This document shows, piece by piece, positions 1-9,176 of a stretch of 64,000 nt of DNA. Position 1 is the stretch's first letter. Every line of letters begins with the position of its first letter. Both the position numbers and the translations under genes were made by a program. Source of the stretch: Leptotrichia sp. oral taxon 498 (lineage in GTDB: Bacteria > Fusobacteriota > Fusobacteriia > Fusobacteriales > Leptotrichiaceae); assembly GCF_002240055.1 (NCBI RefSeq), contig NZ_CP016753.1, positions 1,674,001 through 1,738,000 of the forward strand, in the 5' to 3' direction. The notes beneath the pieces were generated by a model. That model was given only the letters and a program-made list of their open reading frames with translations, was not told the DNA's origin and ran no database searches.

Positions 1-609
1 TTATTTATAGCTCCAGTATTATTTGGATTACATGCAGTACTAGCTGCAACAATGTCAACATTGATGTATATGTTCGGAGTTGTAGGAAACTTTGGTGGAG
101 GATTCTTAGACTTTATGTTCTTAAACTGGATTCCAATGTTTAAAAACCACAGCGGAACAGTAATTACTCAAATTGTAATTGGATTAATCTTCACATGTAT
201 TTACTTCATATTATTCAGATTCTTAATTTTAAAAATGGATTTAAAAACTCCAGGTAGAGAAGATGAAGATGAAGAAATGAAACTTTATACAAAAGCTGAT
301 TATAGAGCTAAACACGGTGAAGGTGGAGCACAAGGTGCAGCTGCCGCAGCTGGTGGAGATGAATATGCTCAAAAAGGTGCAATCATTCTTGAAGCATTAG
401 GTGGAAGAGAAAACATTGAAGAACTTAACAACTGTGCAACTAGACTTAGAGTAAGTGTAAAAGATGCAAGTAAATTATTACCAGATGCAGCATTTAAAGC
501 AGCAGGAGCTCATGGTGTAGTTAGAAAAGGAACAGCTATTCAAGTAATCATCGGATTGTCAGTACCTCAAGTAAGAGAAAGAATTGAAGACATGATGAAA
601 AAAGGGTAA
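1..609 (+). CDS. PTS alpha-glucoside transporter EIICB, 3' part
   Basis: The reading frame is open from base 1, so the start lies outside the window; 202 residues are visible. The first ~80 residues are the hydrophobic end of a glucose/maltose-type EIIC domain. A charged, Ala/Gly-rich linker follows, then an EIIB domain at about residues 120-200 whose phosphorylated cysteine is in NNCATRLRV (visible residue 145). EIICB proteins import a sugar and phosphorylate it on entry. The GH4 phospho-alpha-glucosidase and GntR regulator just downstream suggest an alpha-glucoside such as maltose or a sucrose isomer (inference). No EIIA domain is visible in this part. Confidence 0.9.
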   Translation, partial: LFIAPVLFGLHAVLAATMSTLMYMFGVVGNFGGGFLDFMFLNWIPMFKNHSGTVITQIVIGLIFTCIYFILFRFLILKMDLKTPGREDEDEEMKLYTKADYRAKHGEGGAQGAAAAAGGDEYAQKGAIILEALGGRENIEELNNCATRLRVSVKDASKLLPDAAFKAAGAHGVVRKGTAIQVIIGLSVPQVRERIEDMMKKG

Positions 610-806
610 AAATAAAATTTGATAAATAATAAATAATTGAAATTAAATTTTATAAAAAAATTAAGAAAGAATTTTCAAAAGTCAAAAATTTTAAGTATAA
701 AATTATAAAACTTGCGAAAGTTCTTTCTTTTACATAAATTTATTTTTTGATATTTATATGATTGGATTTGTTAAAGCGTTTGAAAAAATTTAAAAATAAA
801 AGAAAA

Positions 807-845
807 AGAGGTTGTTTCAAAAGTGATATAACCTCTATTTTTTGT
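807..845. terminator. Bidirectional terminator between PTS gene and gntR
   Basis: Inverted repeat AGAGGTT (807-813) / AACCTCT (830-836) followed by a T-rich tract. It lies between convergent genes, and A-rich sequence on its left would give a U-tract for the opposite strand. The rest of the 610-852 gap shows nothing else. Confidence 0.75.
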
Positions 846-852
846 ATAAAAA

Positions 853-1560
853 TTACCTTTTTGCAATAGCAGTAAAAGTAAATTTCTCAGGATGATGGAT
901 TATTGTTTCATATTGGAATAATGTGCCGTTTGACAAATAGGCGTGAGTTTCGATGACAACAACCATATTTATATCTTTTAATTTGAGATATTTCTGTTCT
1001 TCTGGCGTAATCTTTCTGAAATTAATATCTCTTCGAGAATAACCAATCTTTAATTTTAAATCCTTTTCCAAATATTCATATATCGACTTTTTGGCAATCT
1101 CTTCATTCAAAAAAGGTACAATTTTTCTGTCAAAAAAACTTGTGGAATAATTTAAGACTTCCCCATTTAAGGAATTTGTACGGACAACTTTGTAGAAATC
1201 GGCACTTTCAGAAACTTGAAATTCTTTCATTAACTTTTTATCTCCCTGAACAATATATAAGCTAATTAAGTCAGTTTCAAGATTAATATTTTGAAGTTTA
1301 TTGAGTTCCTGCACAGTTTGAATTGAAGTCAGAGAAATATTTTCCAAATTTTTTTTTTCCAGTACAATTGATTTTTTTCCCTTCACTTTTTGAATAAAAC
1401 CCTCAGTTTCCAGCATAGAAAGAGCTTTTCTTACAGTAAGTTTGGAAAAATTATAATCTTTTGCCAAGTCATCTTCTTTTTTTAAAAAATCTCCTGGTTT
1501 AATAATACCATTTTTAATTTTGTCTTTTATATCATAATATACTTTTTCATATTTAGTCAT
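853..1560 (-). CDS. GntR-family regulator with UTRA domain
   Basis: 235 residues. An N-terminal GntR winged helix-turn-helix (about residues 1-68, with the typical SKLTVRKALSMLE recognition region) is followed by a UTRA effector-binding domain (about 90-230), as in HutC/TreR-type regulators. The start has a GAAAGG Shine-Dalgarno. It sits divergently from the GH4 gene and convergently with the PTS gene, so it probably represses or derepresses this locus in response to a phosphorylated alpha-glucoside (inference from context). Its own promoter on the minus strand is TTGTTA-N17-TATAAT (1591-1619). A TATAAACCT motif occurs near both divergent promoters and could be its operator. Confidence 0.9.
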   Translation of the reverse strand: MTKYEKVYYDIKDKIKNGIIKPGDFLKKEDDLAKDYNFSKLTVRKALSMLETEGFIQKVKGKKSIVLEKKNLENISLTSIQTVQELNKLQNINLETDLISLYIVQGDKKLMKEFQVSESADFYKVVRTNSLNGEVLNYSTSFFDRKIVPFLNEEIAKKSIYEYLEKDLKLKIGYSRRDINFRKITPEEQKYLKLKDINMVVVIETHAYLSNGTLFQYETIIHHPEKFTFTAIAKR

Positions 1561-1563
1561 TTG

Positions 1564-1678
1564 TATAAACCTTTCATGTTATTTTTATACATTATACACT
1601 AAATTGCTTTAAATAACAACTAAAATAAAAAGATTTATATAATAATAATAAAATTTTTAAAAGGATTTATATAAACCT
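1564..1678. promoter_or_regulatory. Divergent promoter region with repeated TATAAACCT
   Basis: Minus-strand promoter for gntR: -35 TTGTTA (1614-1619), -10 TATAAT (1591-1596), 17-bp spacer. TATAAACCT occurs at 1564-1572, just past the predicted gntR start, and again at 1670-1678, abutting the -35 of the GH4 promoter. The second copy is part of the near-palindrome around TTTATATAAA. Placement at both promoters suggests a GntR operator; binding is inferred. Confidence 0.5.
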
Positions 1679-1679
1679 A

Positions 1680-1707
1680 TTGACTTTTTAAAAATTTATG
1701 ATATAAT
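1680..1707 (+). promoter_or_regulatory. Promoter of the GH4 gene
   Basis: -35 TTGACT (1680-1685), 16-bp spacer, -10 TATAAT (1702-1707), about 60 bp before the GH4 start codon. Confidence 0.7.
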
Positions 1708-1761
1708 AGTTACTGAAATGAGAAAACAAAAAATATATAACTAATAAATTATAGGAGATGA

Positions 1762-3090
<1,329 letters not shown>

Positions 3091-3133
3091 ATTACATCTG
3101 AATAATTTTAAAATGAAAATAAATTTTTAGTGC

Positions 3134-3162
3134 TTGAAATGTTAATTAGTTTATGATATAAT
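3134..3162 (+). promoter_or_regulatory. Promoter of candidate antitoxin sRNA
   Basis: -35 TTGAAA (3134-3139), 17-bp spacer, -10 TATAAT (3157-3162). No open reading frame follows before the terminator at 3221-3255. Confidence 0.7.
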
Positions 3163-3168
3163 TACAAT

Positions 3169-3255
3169 AAGAAAAGAAAAACCAACTGTTTCGTTTGGAA
3201 ATAAAAAATTTGCAGAAGAAAAGGCTCTATTCTTTATTGAATGGGGTCTTTTTTT
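3169..3255 (+). ncRNA. Candidate antitoxin sRNA (~87 nt)
   Basis: Defined by a near-consensus promoter (TATAAT at 3157-3162) and a strong intrinsic terminator: a 12-bp stem at 3221-3232/3239-3250 with two G-U pairs, loop TTTATT, then seven T. Bases 3182-3197 can form 16 contiguous pairs (two G-U) with 3295-3310, the start of the Shine-Dalgarno region of the small peptide gene downstream. A diverged copy of this RNA lies at 29.1 kb. The ncRNA call is inference from promoter, terminator, complementarity and repetition. Confidence 0.6.
3221..3255 (+). terminator. Intrinsic terminator of the sRNA, overlapping the next promoter
   Basis: Stem AAGGCTCTATTC (3221-3232) / GAATGGGGTCTT (3239-3250), 6-nt loop and T7. 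The -35 box of the following promoter (TTGAAT, 3237-3242) lies inside this hairpin, so the two units are very tightly packed. Confidence 0.8.
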
Positions 3256-3265
3256 ATGATATAAT
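3237..3265 (+). promoter_or_regulatory. Promoter of the small membrane peptide gene
   Basis: -35 TTGAAT (3237-3242), 17-bp spacer, -10 TATAAT (3260-3265). It overlaps the sRNA terminator. The predicted transcript has a ~50-nt leader before the peptide start. Confidence 0.7.
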
Positions 3266-3322
3266 TACCAAGTTAGTTCTGCAAAACTAACAAACAAATG
3301 GAACAGTTGGGAGGTGGTAAAA

Positions 3323-3439
3323 ATGAATTGGGATTTTACTATTTTTATAGCTATAATCGTATTATTTTTGATTATTAGTAAAAAATGGTTAAAATTCATC
3401 ATCGGTATCACCTTAATGCCTGTCAATCTGTATATTTAG
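3323..3439 (+). CDS. 38-residue hydrophobic peptide, candidate type I toxin
   Basis: A short ORF beginning MNWDFTIFIA and ending PVNLYI, with a single predicted membrane helix (about residues 5-19), then a KKW basic step and a second hydrophobic stretch. The ribosome site GGGAGG (3309-3314) is ideally placed 8 nt before ATG. The gene has its own promoter and a hairpin at its 3' end. Size, hydrophobicity and the complementary upstream sRNA are the hallmarks of type I toxins such as the Fst, TisB or Ldr groups, but I do not recognise the sequence as a named family. It could instead be a harmless regulatory membrane peptide. Confidence 0.6.
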   Translation: MNWDFTIFIAIIVLFLIISKKWLKFIIGITLMPVNLYI

Positions 3440-3450
3440 ATTGGCAGGTT
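3419..3450 (+). terminator. Hairpin at the 3' end of the small peptide gene
   Basis: CCTGTCAATCT (3419-3429) / AGATTGGCAGG (3438-3448), an 11-bp stem with one G-U pair. It overlaps the last codons and stop of the peptide. Only a short T-tract follows, so it may stabilise the 3' end as much as terminate. Confidence 0.6.
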
Positions 3451-3487
3451 TAAAAAAATAACTTTATTGAATATGAAGGAGAAAAAT

Positions 3488-5227
3488 ATGGATATAAAAA
3501 AATTAAATAAAAAATGGTGGAAAAAAGAAGTTGGATATCAAATTTATCCAAGAAGTTTTTATGACAGTAATAACGATGGAATTGGGGATTTGAATGGAAT
3601 TACAGAAAAGTTGGATTATTTGAAGGATTTAGGAATAACGCTTATTTGGGTTTGTCCGATATTTAAGTCGCCAATGGATGACAATGGGTATGATATTTCA
3701 GATTATTATGATGTGAATCCTGAATTTGGGACAAAGGAAGATTTGGAGAGATTGATTGCGGAGGCTGAAAAAAGAGGAATAAAAATAATTCTAGATTTAG
3801 TAATTAATCATACTTCTGATGAGCACGAGTGGTTTTTGGAAGCATTGAGAAATCCTGAAAGTAAGTATAGAGATTACTATATTTTTAAAAGAGGAGAAAA
3901 CGGATTGCCACCGACAAACTGGAGAAGCCATTTTGGTGGTTCTGCTTGGGAAAAAGTTGAAGGGGAAACAGATGAAAACGGGAATGAAATGTATTATCTG
4001 CATTTATTCTCAAAAAAACAGCCTGACTTAAACTGGGAAAATCCTGAAGTTAGGGAAGAGCTTTACAAAATGGTAAATTATTGGCTTGAAAAGGGAATTG
4101 CTGGATTTAGAGTTGATGCAATTAATTCGATAAAAAAAAATGCAAGATATTTGGATTTGCCTGTTGATGGAGCGGATGGATTCGCCTACAGTATTAAATA
4201 TACATTAAATCAACCTGGAATCGAGGAATTTTTGGGTGAATTAGCGAAAAAAACTTTTAAAAAGCATAATTGTATGACTGTGGCTGAAACGCCGTTGTTG
4301 GAGTATGAAAGATACAATGATTTTATTGGTGCAGACGGATTTTTTTCAATGATTTTTGATTTCAGTTATTCAGATTTGGATATGGCGAAAGAAGGTTTTT
4401 ATTATTCAGTGCAGGATGTGAAAATTAGCGAATTAAGAAATAAAATTTTTGAAAGTCAATTGACACAGCAGAAATATGGCTGGGGAGCACCATTCCTTGA
4501 AAATCATGACTTACCTAGAAGTTTAAATAAATTTTTAGGGGAAAAAGCAAATGAAATAAATGCAAAACTACTTGCAACATTATTTTTCTTTTTACGTGGG
4601 ACACCGTTTATCTATCAGGGACAGGAAATAGGAATGGACAATTTTGAGAGAACTGATATAGCACAGTTTGATGATATTGCCAGCAAAGATCAGTATCAGC
4701 GTGCATTGGGAGAAGGATTTTCTCCTAAAGAAGCACTATATTTTGTAAACAAAAGAAGCCGTGACAATTCAAGAACACCTTTCCAATGGAATAGCAGTAA
4801 AAATGCTGGATTTTCAAAAAATGAAGATGTAAAAGCATGGATAGAATTAACTAGAAGTCAAGATAAAGTAAATGCAGAATCTCAAATAAATAATGAAAAT
4901 TCAATTTTTGCCCATTATAAAAATATGATTGAGTTACGGCAAAATGGAAAATATTCAGATTGTCTAACTTTTGGAGAATTTATTCCAGTAGAATTGGAAA
5001 ATGATGAAATAATCGCATATATAAGAAAATATGAAAATCAGAAAGTTCTTTGTATCAATAATTTTTCTGACAAAAATCAGCAAGTGGAATTAAGTGAAAT
5101 TGCCAAAAATATTGGTAAAAAAGAAATCAAATTAAGAGATATTTTGATTAATAATTATGGGAATATTGAAAATGACGGAAAAGTGTTAGTTCTTGAAAGA
5201 TATCAAAGTTTATTAGTTGCAATTTAA
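3488..5227 (+). CDS. GH13 alpha-glucosidase / oligo-1,6-glucosidase
   Basis: 579 residues from ATG 3488. An in-frame TTG at 3467 and ATG at 3473 precede it, but the GAAGGAG ribosome site at 3475-3481 lies between them and 3488, so 3488 is the better start. It is a typical GH13_31-like enzyme: N-terminal VGYQIYPRSF, nucleophile Asp210 in GFRVDAINS, acid/base Glu267 in VAETPL and the third carboxylate Asp341 in ENHDLPR. There is no signal peptide, so it acts in the cytoplasm, cleaving the terminal alpha-glucosyl residue of short oligosaccharides. It complements the upstream phospho-alpha-glucosidase. Exact linkage preference cannot be read from sequence. Confidence 0.92.
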   Translation: MDIKKLNKKWWKKEVGYQIYPRSFYDSNNDGIGDLNGITEKLDYLKDLGITLIWVCPIFKSPMDDNGYDISDYYDVNPEFGTKEDLERLIAEAEKRGIKIILDLVINHTSDEHEWFLEALRNPESKYRDYYIFKRGENGLPPTNWRSHFGGSAWEKVEGETDENGNEMYYLHLFSKKQPDLNWENPEVREELYKMVNYWLEKGIAGFRVDAINSIKKNARYLDLPVDGADGFAYSIKYTLNQPGIEEFLGELAKKTFKKHNCMTVAETPLLEYERYNDFIGADGFFSMIFDFSYSDLDMAKEGFYYSVQDVKISELRNKIFESQLTQQKYGWGAPFLENHDLPRSLNKFLGEKANEINAKLLATLFFFLRGTPFIYQGQEIGMDNFERTDIAQFDDIASKDQYQRALGEGFSPKEALYFVNKRSRDNSRTPFQWNSSKNAGFSKNEDVKAWIELTRSQDKVNAESQINNENSIFAHYKNMIELRQNGKYSDCLTFGEFIPVELENDEIIAYIRKYENQKVLCINNFSDKNQQVELSEIAKNIGKKEIKLRDILINNYGNIENDGKVLVLERYQSLLVAI

Positions 5228-5310
5228 CAATAAAATTTAAGGTAAGATTTTTTCAAGAATTGAATAAAAATAAAAATAGAACTAAAGATAATTGATTACT
5301 CGGAGGAAAA

Positions 5311-5982
5311 ATGAAAATAAAAGGGATATTATTTGATTTTAATGGAACAATGCTTTTTGATAGTGCTTTACAGGAAGATGTATGGAAAAAATTTTTAAGA
5401 AGCAAAATTGGTAGGGAAATAACAAATGAAGAAATTCATAAGTATATTCATGGTGGAAATAATAAAACTGCACTTTCATACTTTTTTAACAAAAATTTTT
5501 CAAATGAAGAAGTTCAAAAACTAGGAGAAGAAAAGGAAAGCATGTATCGGGATATGTGCCTAAAAGATGAGAAAATGTTCAAATTAGTAAAAGGATTGCC
5601 AGAATTTCTTAATAAGTTAAAAGAGGCTGGTATTCCAATTACTATAGCAACAGGTGCTCCGATAAGCAATGTAAAATTTTATTTTGAACATCTAAATTTG
5701 GGCAAATGGTTTGATATAAATAAAGTTGTTTATACTGACGGAAGTTTTAAAGGAAAGCCAGAACCAGATATTTTTTTGAAAGCAGCCAAAAATATAAATG
5801 TGGATATTGAAAACTGTGCAGTATTTGAAGATGCGATACTTGGAATAGAGGCGGCAAAAAGGGCAAATGCTGCAAAAATTATAGCTGTTTCCTCGACTCT
5901 TGAGAACAATAAATTATTATCAATTGACGGGATTTCGTATGTTATAAAAGATTTTACGGAAATATCAGTAGATAATCTGTAA
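5311..5982 (+). CDS. HAD-superfamily hydrolase, beta-phosphoglucomutase-like
   Basis: 223 residues, with the HAD subfamily IA layout of core plus helical cap. Motif I reads FDFNGTM, with nucleophile Asp9; the residue two positions on, normally the acid/base Asp, is Asn11. The Ser/Thr of motif II is in TIATGA, the motif III Lys in GKPEPD, and motif IV is VFEDAILGIEAA. Beta-phosphoglucomutases and sugar-phosphate phosphatases share this fold, and the position after two glucosidases suggests a sugar-phosphate substrate (inference). The DxN version is known from some HAD members but would alter proton transfer, so the activity is uncertain. SD CGGAGG precedes the ATG. Confidence 0.8.
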   Translation: MKIKGILFDFNGTMLFDSALQEDVWKKFLRSKIGREITNEEIHKYIHGGNNKTALSYFFNKNFSNEEVQKLGEEKESMYRDMCLKDEKMFKLVKGLPEFLNKLKEAGIPITIATGAPISNVKFYFEHLNLGKWFDINKVVYTDGSFKGKPEPDIFLKAAKNINVDIENCAVFEDAILGIEAAKRANAAKIIAVSSTLENNKLLSIDGISYVIKDFTEISVDNL

Positions 5983-6000
5983 TTTAAAAATAAAAAAAGA

Positions 6001-6049
6001 AAAAACTGACTTTTATTCTTAAAAATAGGAATATCAGACAGTTTTTTTT
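6001..6049. terminator. Terminator between HAD gene and toxin-antitoxin pair
   Basis: AAAAACTG (6001-6008) pairs with CAGTTTTT (6039-6046), with additional inner pairing, then a run of T. It sits between convergent genes. Confidence 0.75.
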
Positions 6050-6094
6050 AAATCCTCAATTTAACCCAATAATTTAAAATTCAATTCAAAGATT

Positions 6095-6361
6095 TTAAAT
6101 ATAAATTTTATCCCTTTTATCTATTTGAACAACCAAAATAAGTAATTCGTTTTCTTCAATTTTTACAATAATTCTATAATTTTCAACTCGATATCTCCAG
6201 AATCCTTTTAGATTATATCTCAAAGCTTTTCCAAATTTTTTTGGATTATCTGTATCAAAAAGATTTTGATCAATATATTTTAAAATTTTTGATTTCATAG
6301 AATTATCTAGTTTATTTAGTTGTTTCTGCGCTTTTTCAGAGTACATTAGACTATATTTCAT
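6095..6361 (-). CDS. RelE/ParE-superfamily toxin
   Basis: 88 residues, the standard size. The pattern (EKAQKQLNKLD near the N-terminus, then LRYNLKGFWRYRVENYRIIVKI and a final VVQIDKRDKIY) is that of RelE/YoeB-like mRNA interferases, which cleave mRNA at the ribosome. Conserved basic and aromatic residues (R at WRYR, NYR; K/R at DKRDKIY) are present. The start overlaps the end of the antitoxin gene by 11 bp, so the two are translationally coupled. RelE and ParE subtypes cannot be separated with certainty by eye. Confidence 0.9.
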   Translation of the reverse strand: MKYSLMYSEKAQKQLNKLDNSMKSKILKYIDQNLFDTDNPKKFGKALRYNLKGFWRYRVENYRIIVKIEENELLILVVQIDKRDKIYI

Positions 6362-6587
6362 TTTCCAACCCTAATTTTTTTATTAAATCTTCGTGGCTAA
6401 TCCAGTTTTCTCTGTTGTCTTTTTCTTCTTCATAAGCCTCAACAGCCAACTTATAGTCCTCTTCATCTTCGATTTTTTCAAGAATTAAATCTAACATTAC
6501 TTGGTTTAAATTGATATTATTTTCCTTAACATAATTGTTTATTTTATTTTCTATGTCAGGATTAGCGTTTATAGAAACGGTTATCAT
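6351..6587 (-). CDS. RelB/DinJ-type antitoxin
   Basis: 78 residues from the ATG at 6587, preceded by an AAAGGG ribosome site. The frame extends upstream to 6653 but that part has no ribosome site and would overlap the -35 of the promoter. The N-terminal ITVSINANPDIENKINNYV pattern is a ribbon-helix-helix DNA-binding region, and the acidic C-terminus (EEEKDNRENW) should wrap the toxin. Promoter on the minus strand: TTGCTT (6648-6653), 17 bp, TAAAAT (6625-6630). Autorepression by the pair is usual for the family. Confidence 0.88.
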   Translation of the reverse strand: MITVSINANPDIENKINNYVKENNINLNQVMLDLILEKIEDEEDYKLAVEAYEEEKDNRENWISHEDLIKKLGLENEI

Positions 6588-6624
6588 TGATTTCACACCC
6601 TTTCTGATTATTTCTATTAATGTA

Positions 6625-6653
6625 ATTTTAACATAAAAAGGAAAAAAAAGCAA
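6625..6653 (-). promoter_or_regulatory. Promoter of the RelB/RelE-type operon
   Basis: On the minus strand: -35 TTGCTT, 17-bp spacer, -10 TAAAAT, about 40 bp before the antitoxin start. Confidence 0.6.
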
Positions 6654-6708
6654 TAAAAATGTTATTTTTCCTAAAATTTTTATAAAAATAAGTTTTTTTA
6701 ATTTTTTA

Positions 6709-6737
6709 TTGAAAAACTAAAAAATATTAGGTATAAT
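6709..6737 (+). promoter_or_regulatory. Promoter of the first amino-acid ABC operon
   Basis: -35 TTGAAA (6709-6714), 17-bp spacer, -10 TATAAT (6732-6737). The predicted start of transcription (~6744) coincides with the first ATG of the permease frame (6745). Confidence 0.75.
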
Positions 6738-6744
6738 GTAATAT

Positions 6745-7533
6745 ATGAAAAAGTTTTGGAAGGAGGATGTGGACAAAAAAGTTCATAAAATTATGAAAAA
6801 TATAGAAAAGTTAAGAAAAGTATTAAAAATATCATATTTTCTAATAATTGTGGCAGTTGGTTTGATATTGACATTTCCAAAAGAATTGAAACCAAATGAG
6901 TGGAAACTTTACATCGTTGACAGTTATTTGATAACAACAGTTGGTTTGACAATTGGAGGAGCTTTGATTGGAATATTTTTGGGGATGTTTTTAGCATTTT
7001 TAAAATTTTTGAGAACAAACTTTCCAGTTTTTGATATGATAAAAGAAATAATAATTGATGAATACATAGATATAATGCGTGGAACGCCTATGATATTACA
7101 ATTACTTATACTTTCAGTACTTATAAAATTATTTGCTAACTATTGGATAGCGATGATTGCACTAGGATTAAATAGTGCTGCCTATGTTGCAGAAGTAGTT
7201 CGTTCGGGAATTGAAAGTATTGATAAAGGACAAATGGAAGCGGCAAGGGCAACAGGTATGCCTTACAAAATGGCAATGAATGAAATAATTATGCCACAAG
7301 CGATAAAAAATATATTACCCGCACTTGTAAATGAGTTTATTACATTATTTAAAGAAACATCGGTTGTGGGATATATAAGTGTCGTTGATATAACAATGAA
7401 TAGTAACGGACTTCAAGCAACTTATTACAGTGTTGGACCAATATTATTTACAGGTATTATTTATTATGTGAGCGTAAAAATATTTTCATTTTTAGGAAGA
7501 ATGCTGGAAATGAGGTTGAGAAGAAATGACTAA
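6745..7533 (+). CDS. Amino-acid ABC transporter permease (HisM/GlnP type)
   Basis: Up to 262 residues. An N-terminal hydrophobic helix (~28-43) is followed by the five-helix polar amino-acid permease core. The MRGTPMILQ signature and the EAA loop ([18 protein letters not shown]) that docks the ATPase are both present. The start is uncertain: ATG 6745 would be essentially leaderless given the promoter at 6709-6737, while a strong GGAAGGAGG (6758-6766) lies inside the frame, followed too closely by GTG 6769 and too distantly by ATG 6793. It is the first gene of an operon with the ATPase (8-bp overlap) and the binding lipoprotein. Confidence 0.9.
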   Translation: MKKFWKEDVDKKVHKIMKNIEKLRKVLKISYFLIIVAVGLILTFPKELKPNEWKLYIVDSYLITTVGLTIGGALIGIFLGMFLAFLKFLRTNFPVFDMIKEIIIDEYIDIMRGTPMILQLLILSVLIKLFANYWIAMIALGLNSAAYVAEVVRSGIESIDKGQMEAARATGMPYKMAMNEIIMPQAIKNILPALVNEFITLFKETSVVGYISVVDITMNSNGLQATYYSVGPILFTGIIYYVSVKIFSFLGRMLEMRLRRND

Positions 7534-8314
7534 TTCGAAAGATTTAACTCAAATAAAAAAAGAAATTAACACAAATGAAATGATTAAAATAAAAAATCTT
7601 AAAAAGTCATACGGTAAATTGGAAGTTTTAAAAGGAATTGATACAAAAATAAGAGAAGGTGAAGTAATTTCAATAATAGGACCGTCTGGTTCAGGAAAAT
7701 CAACTTTTTTAAGATGTATTAACAGACTTGAAGAGCCAACTTCAGGGCAAATTTTTATACATGGGACGGATGTTTTAGGAAAAAAAGTAAACATAAATAA
7801 AATTCGTGAAAATGTCGGAATGGTCTTTCAGCATTTTAATTTGTATCCTCACAAAACTGTACTTGAAAATATTACTTTGGGACCAATAAAATTAAAAAAA
7901 ATCTCAAAAACGGAAGCGGGAAAAAAGGCAGTTGAACTTTTAAAAAAAGTTGGCTTGGAAGATAAAAGAGATGTTTATCCAAATAAATTGTCAGGAGGAC
8001 AAAAACAAAGGGTGGCAATTGCAAGGGCGTTAGCAATGGATCCTAAAATTATGCTATTTGATGAACCTACGAGTGCGCTTGATCCTGAGATGATAGGAGA
8101 AGTTCTAAAAGTTATGAAAGAACTGGCTCAAGCAGGAATGACAATGATTGTGGTTACTCATGAAATGGGATTTGCAAGAAATGTTGCAAATAGAGTGTTC
8201 TTTATGGATGATGGATATATTTTGGAAGATGATTTACCAAAAGAGATTTTTGACAATCCAAAAAATGAAAGAACAAAAGAGTTTTTGAAAAAAGTTTTGA
8301 ATCCAATTGATTAG
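7526..8314 (+). CDS. Amino-acid ABC transporter ATPase (GlnQ/HisP type)
   Basis: 262 residues. Walker [11 protein letters not shown]-loop [10 protein letters not shown], signature [16 protein letters not shown], Walker [14 protein letters not shown] and switch His in VVTHEMGF are all intact. A short N-terminal extension of ~20 residues precedes the usual start. The gene overlaps the permease by 8 bp, so translation is coupled. It energises import of a polar amino acid; the substrate cannot be told from the ATPase. Confidence 0.95.
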   Translation: MTNSKDLTQIKKEINTNEMIKIKNLKKSYGKLEVLKGIDTKIREGEVISIIGPSGSGKSTFLRCINRLEEPTSGQIFIHGTDVLGKKVNINKIRENVGMVFQHFNLYPHKTVLENITLGPIKLKKISKTEAGKKAVELLKKVGLEDKRDVYPNKLSGGQKQRVAIARALAMDPKIMLFDEPTSALDPEMIGEVLKVMKELAQAGMTMIVVTHEMGFARNVANRVFFMDDGYILEDDLPKEIFDNPKNERTKEFLKKVLNPID

Positions 8315-8381
8315 TTTTGGGAAAGAAATATAAAAAATAAAATTTATAAAATAAAAAAATTAAATGCAAAGGAGAAAAAAT

Positions 8382-9122
8382 ATGAAAAAAGTATTTTTAA
8401 TGTTAACATTGTTAGTTTTTGGACTGACTTCATGTGGCGGAAATAAAGCGGCAAAGGACTCAAAAAAATTGAGAGTGGGATTGAATGCAGTATTTGCACC
8501 GTTTGAATATAAAGAGAATGGGCAAGTTGTAGGATTTGATGTGGATTTAATAAATGAGATTGCAAAAGATTTAAACTATGAAACCGAAATTATTGACCAG
8601 TCGTTTGATGGACTTATTCCTTCATTAAAAGCTGGAAAAATTGACGTTATAGTTTCAGGAATGACAGCGACAGATGACAGAAGAAAATCAGTGGATTTCA
8701 CAGATGACTACTTTGTGTCAAAACAACTTTACATCAGAAAAAAAGGTAACAGCTCAGTTACGCCTTCAACTTTAAAAGGAAAGAAAATTGGAGTCTTACT
8801 TGGGTCAATACAGGAAATTGCAGCTAGAAAAATTAATGGTGCTGTTGTTGTGCCAAATAAGAGTATTGTAAATACAATCTTAGATTTAAAAATGGGAAAA
8901 GTTGACGCTCTTATAATGGATAACGTAGTTGCAATTGAATATATGAAAAAAAATCCTGAAATGGAAATTTTTGATGAAAAAGTGGATAATGATGGAATGG
9001 CAATGGCATTTGACAAAGGAAAAAATGCTGAGTTAATTCAGAAGATAAATGCAGAACTTAAGAAATTAAAAGAAAATGGAAAATATGATGAGTTACTTAA
9101 AAAATATGATTTAAGAAAATAA
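8382..9122 (+). CDS. Amino-acid ABC transporter substrate-binding lipoprotein
   Basis: 246 residues from ATG 8382, which follows an AAAGGAG site. An upstream in-frame ATG at 8364 lacks one. It has a lipoprotein signal with lipobox GLTSC. The mature part is a family 3 solute-binding protein: GLNAVFAPFEY, GFDVDLINEIAK and the DGLIPSLKAGKIDVI region are typical of glutamine/arginine/cystine binders. It is anchored in the cell envelope and delivers substrate to the permease encoded upstream. The gene order permease-ATPase-binding protein differs from the second importer at 24.1 kb, so the two are not a simple recent duplication. Confidence 0.93.
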   Translation: MKKVFLMLTLLVFGLTSCGGNKAAKDSKKLRVGLNAVFAPFEYKENGQVVGFDVDLINEIAKDLNYETEIIDQSFDGLIPSLKAGKIDVIVSGMTATDDRRKSVDFTDDYFVSKQLYIRKKGNSSVTPSTLKGKKIGVLLGSIQEIAARKINGAVVVPNKSIVNTILDLKMGKVDALIMDNVVAIEYMKKNPEMEIFDEKVDNDGMAMAFDKGKNAELIQKINAELKKLKENGKYDELLKKYDLRK

Positions 9123-9176
9123 TTGATTATTTGAAATTTTATTCTTAAAAAATAAAAGATAAAGGAGGTAAAATTG

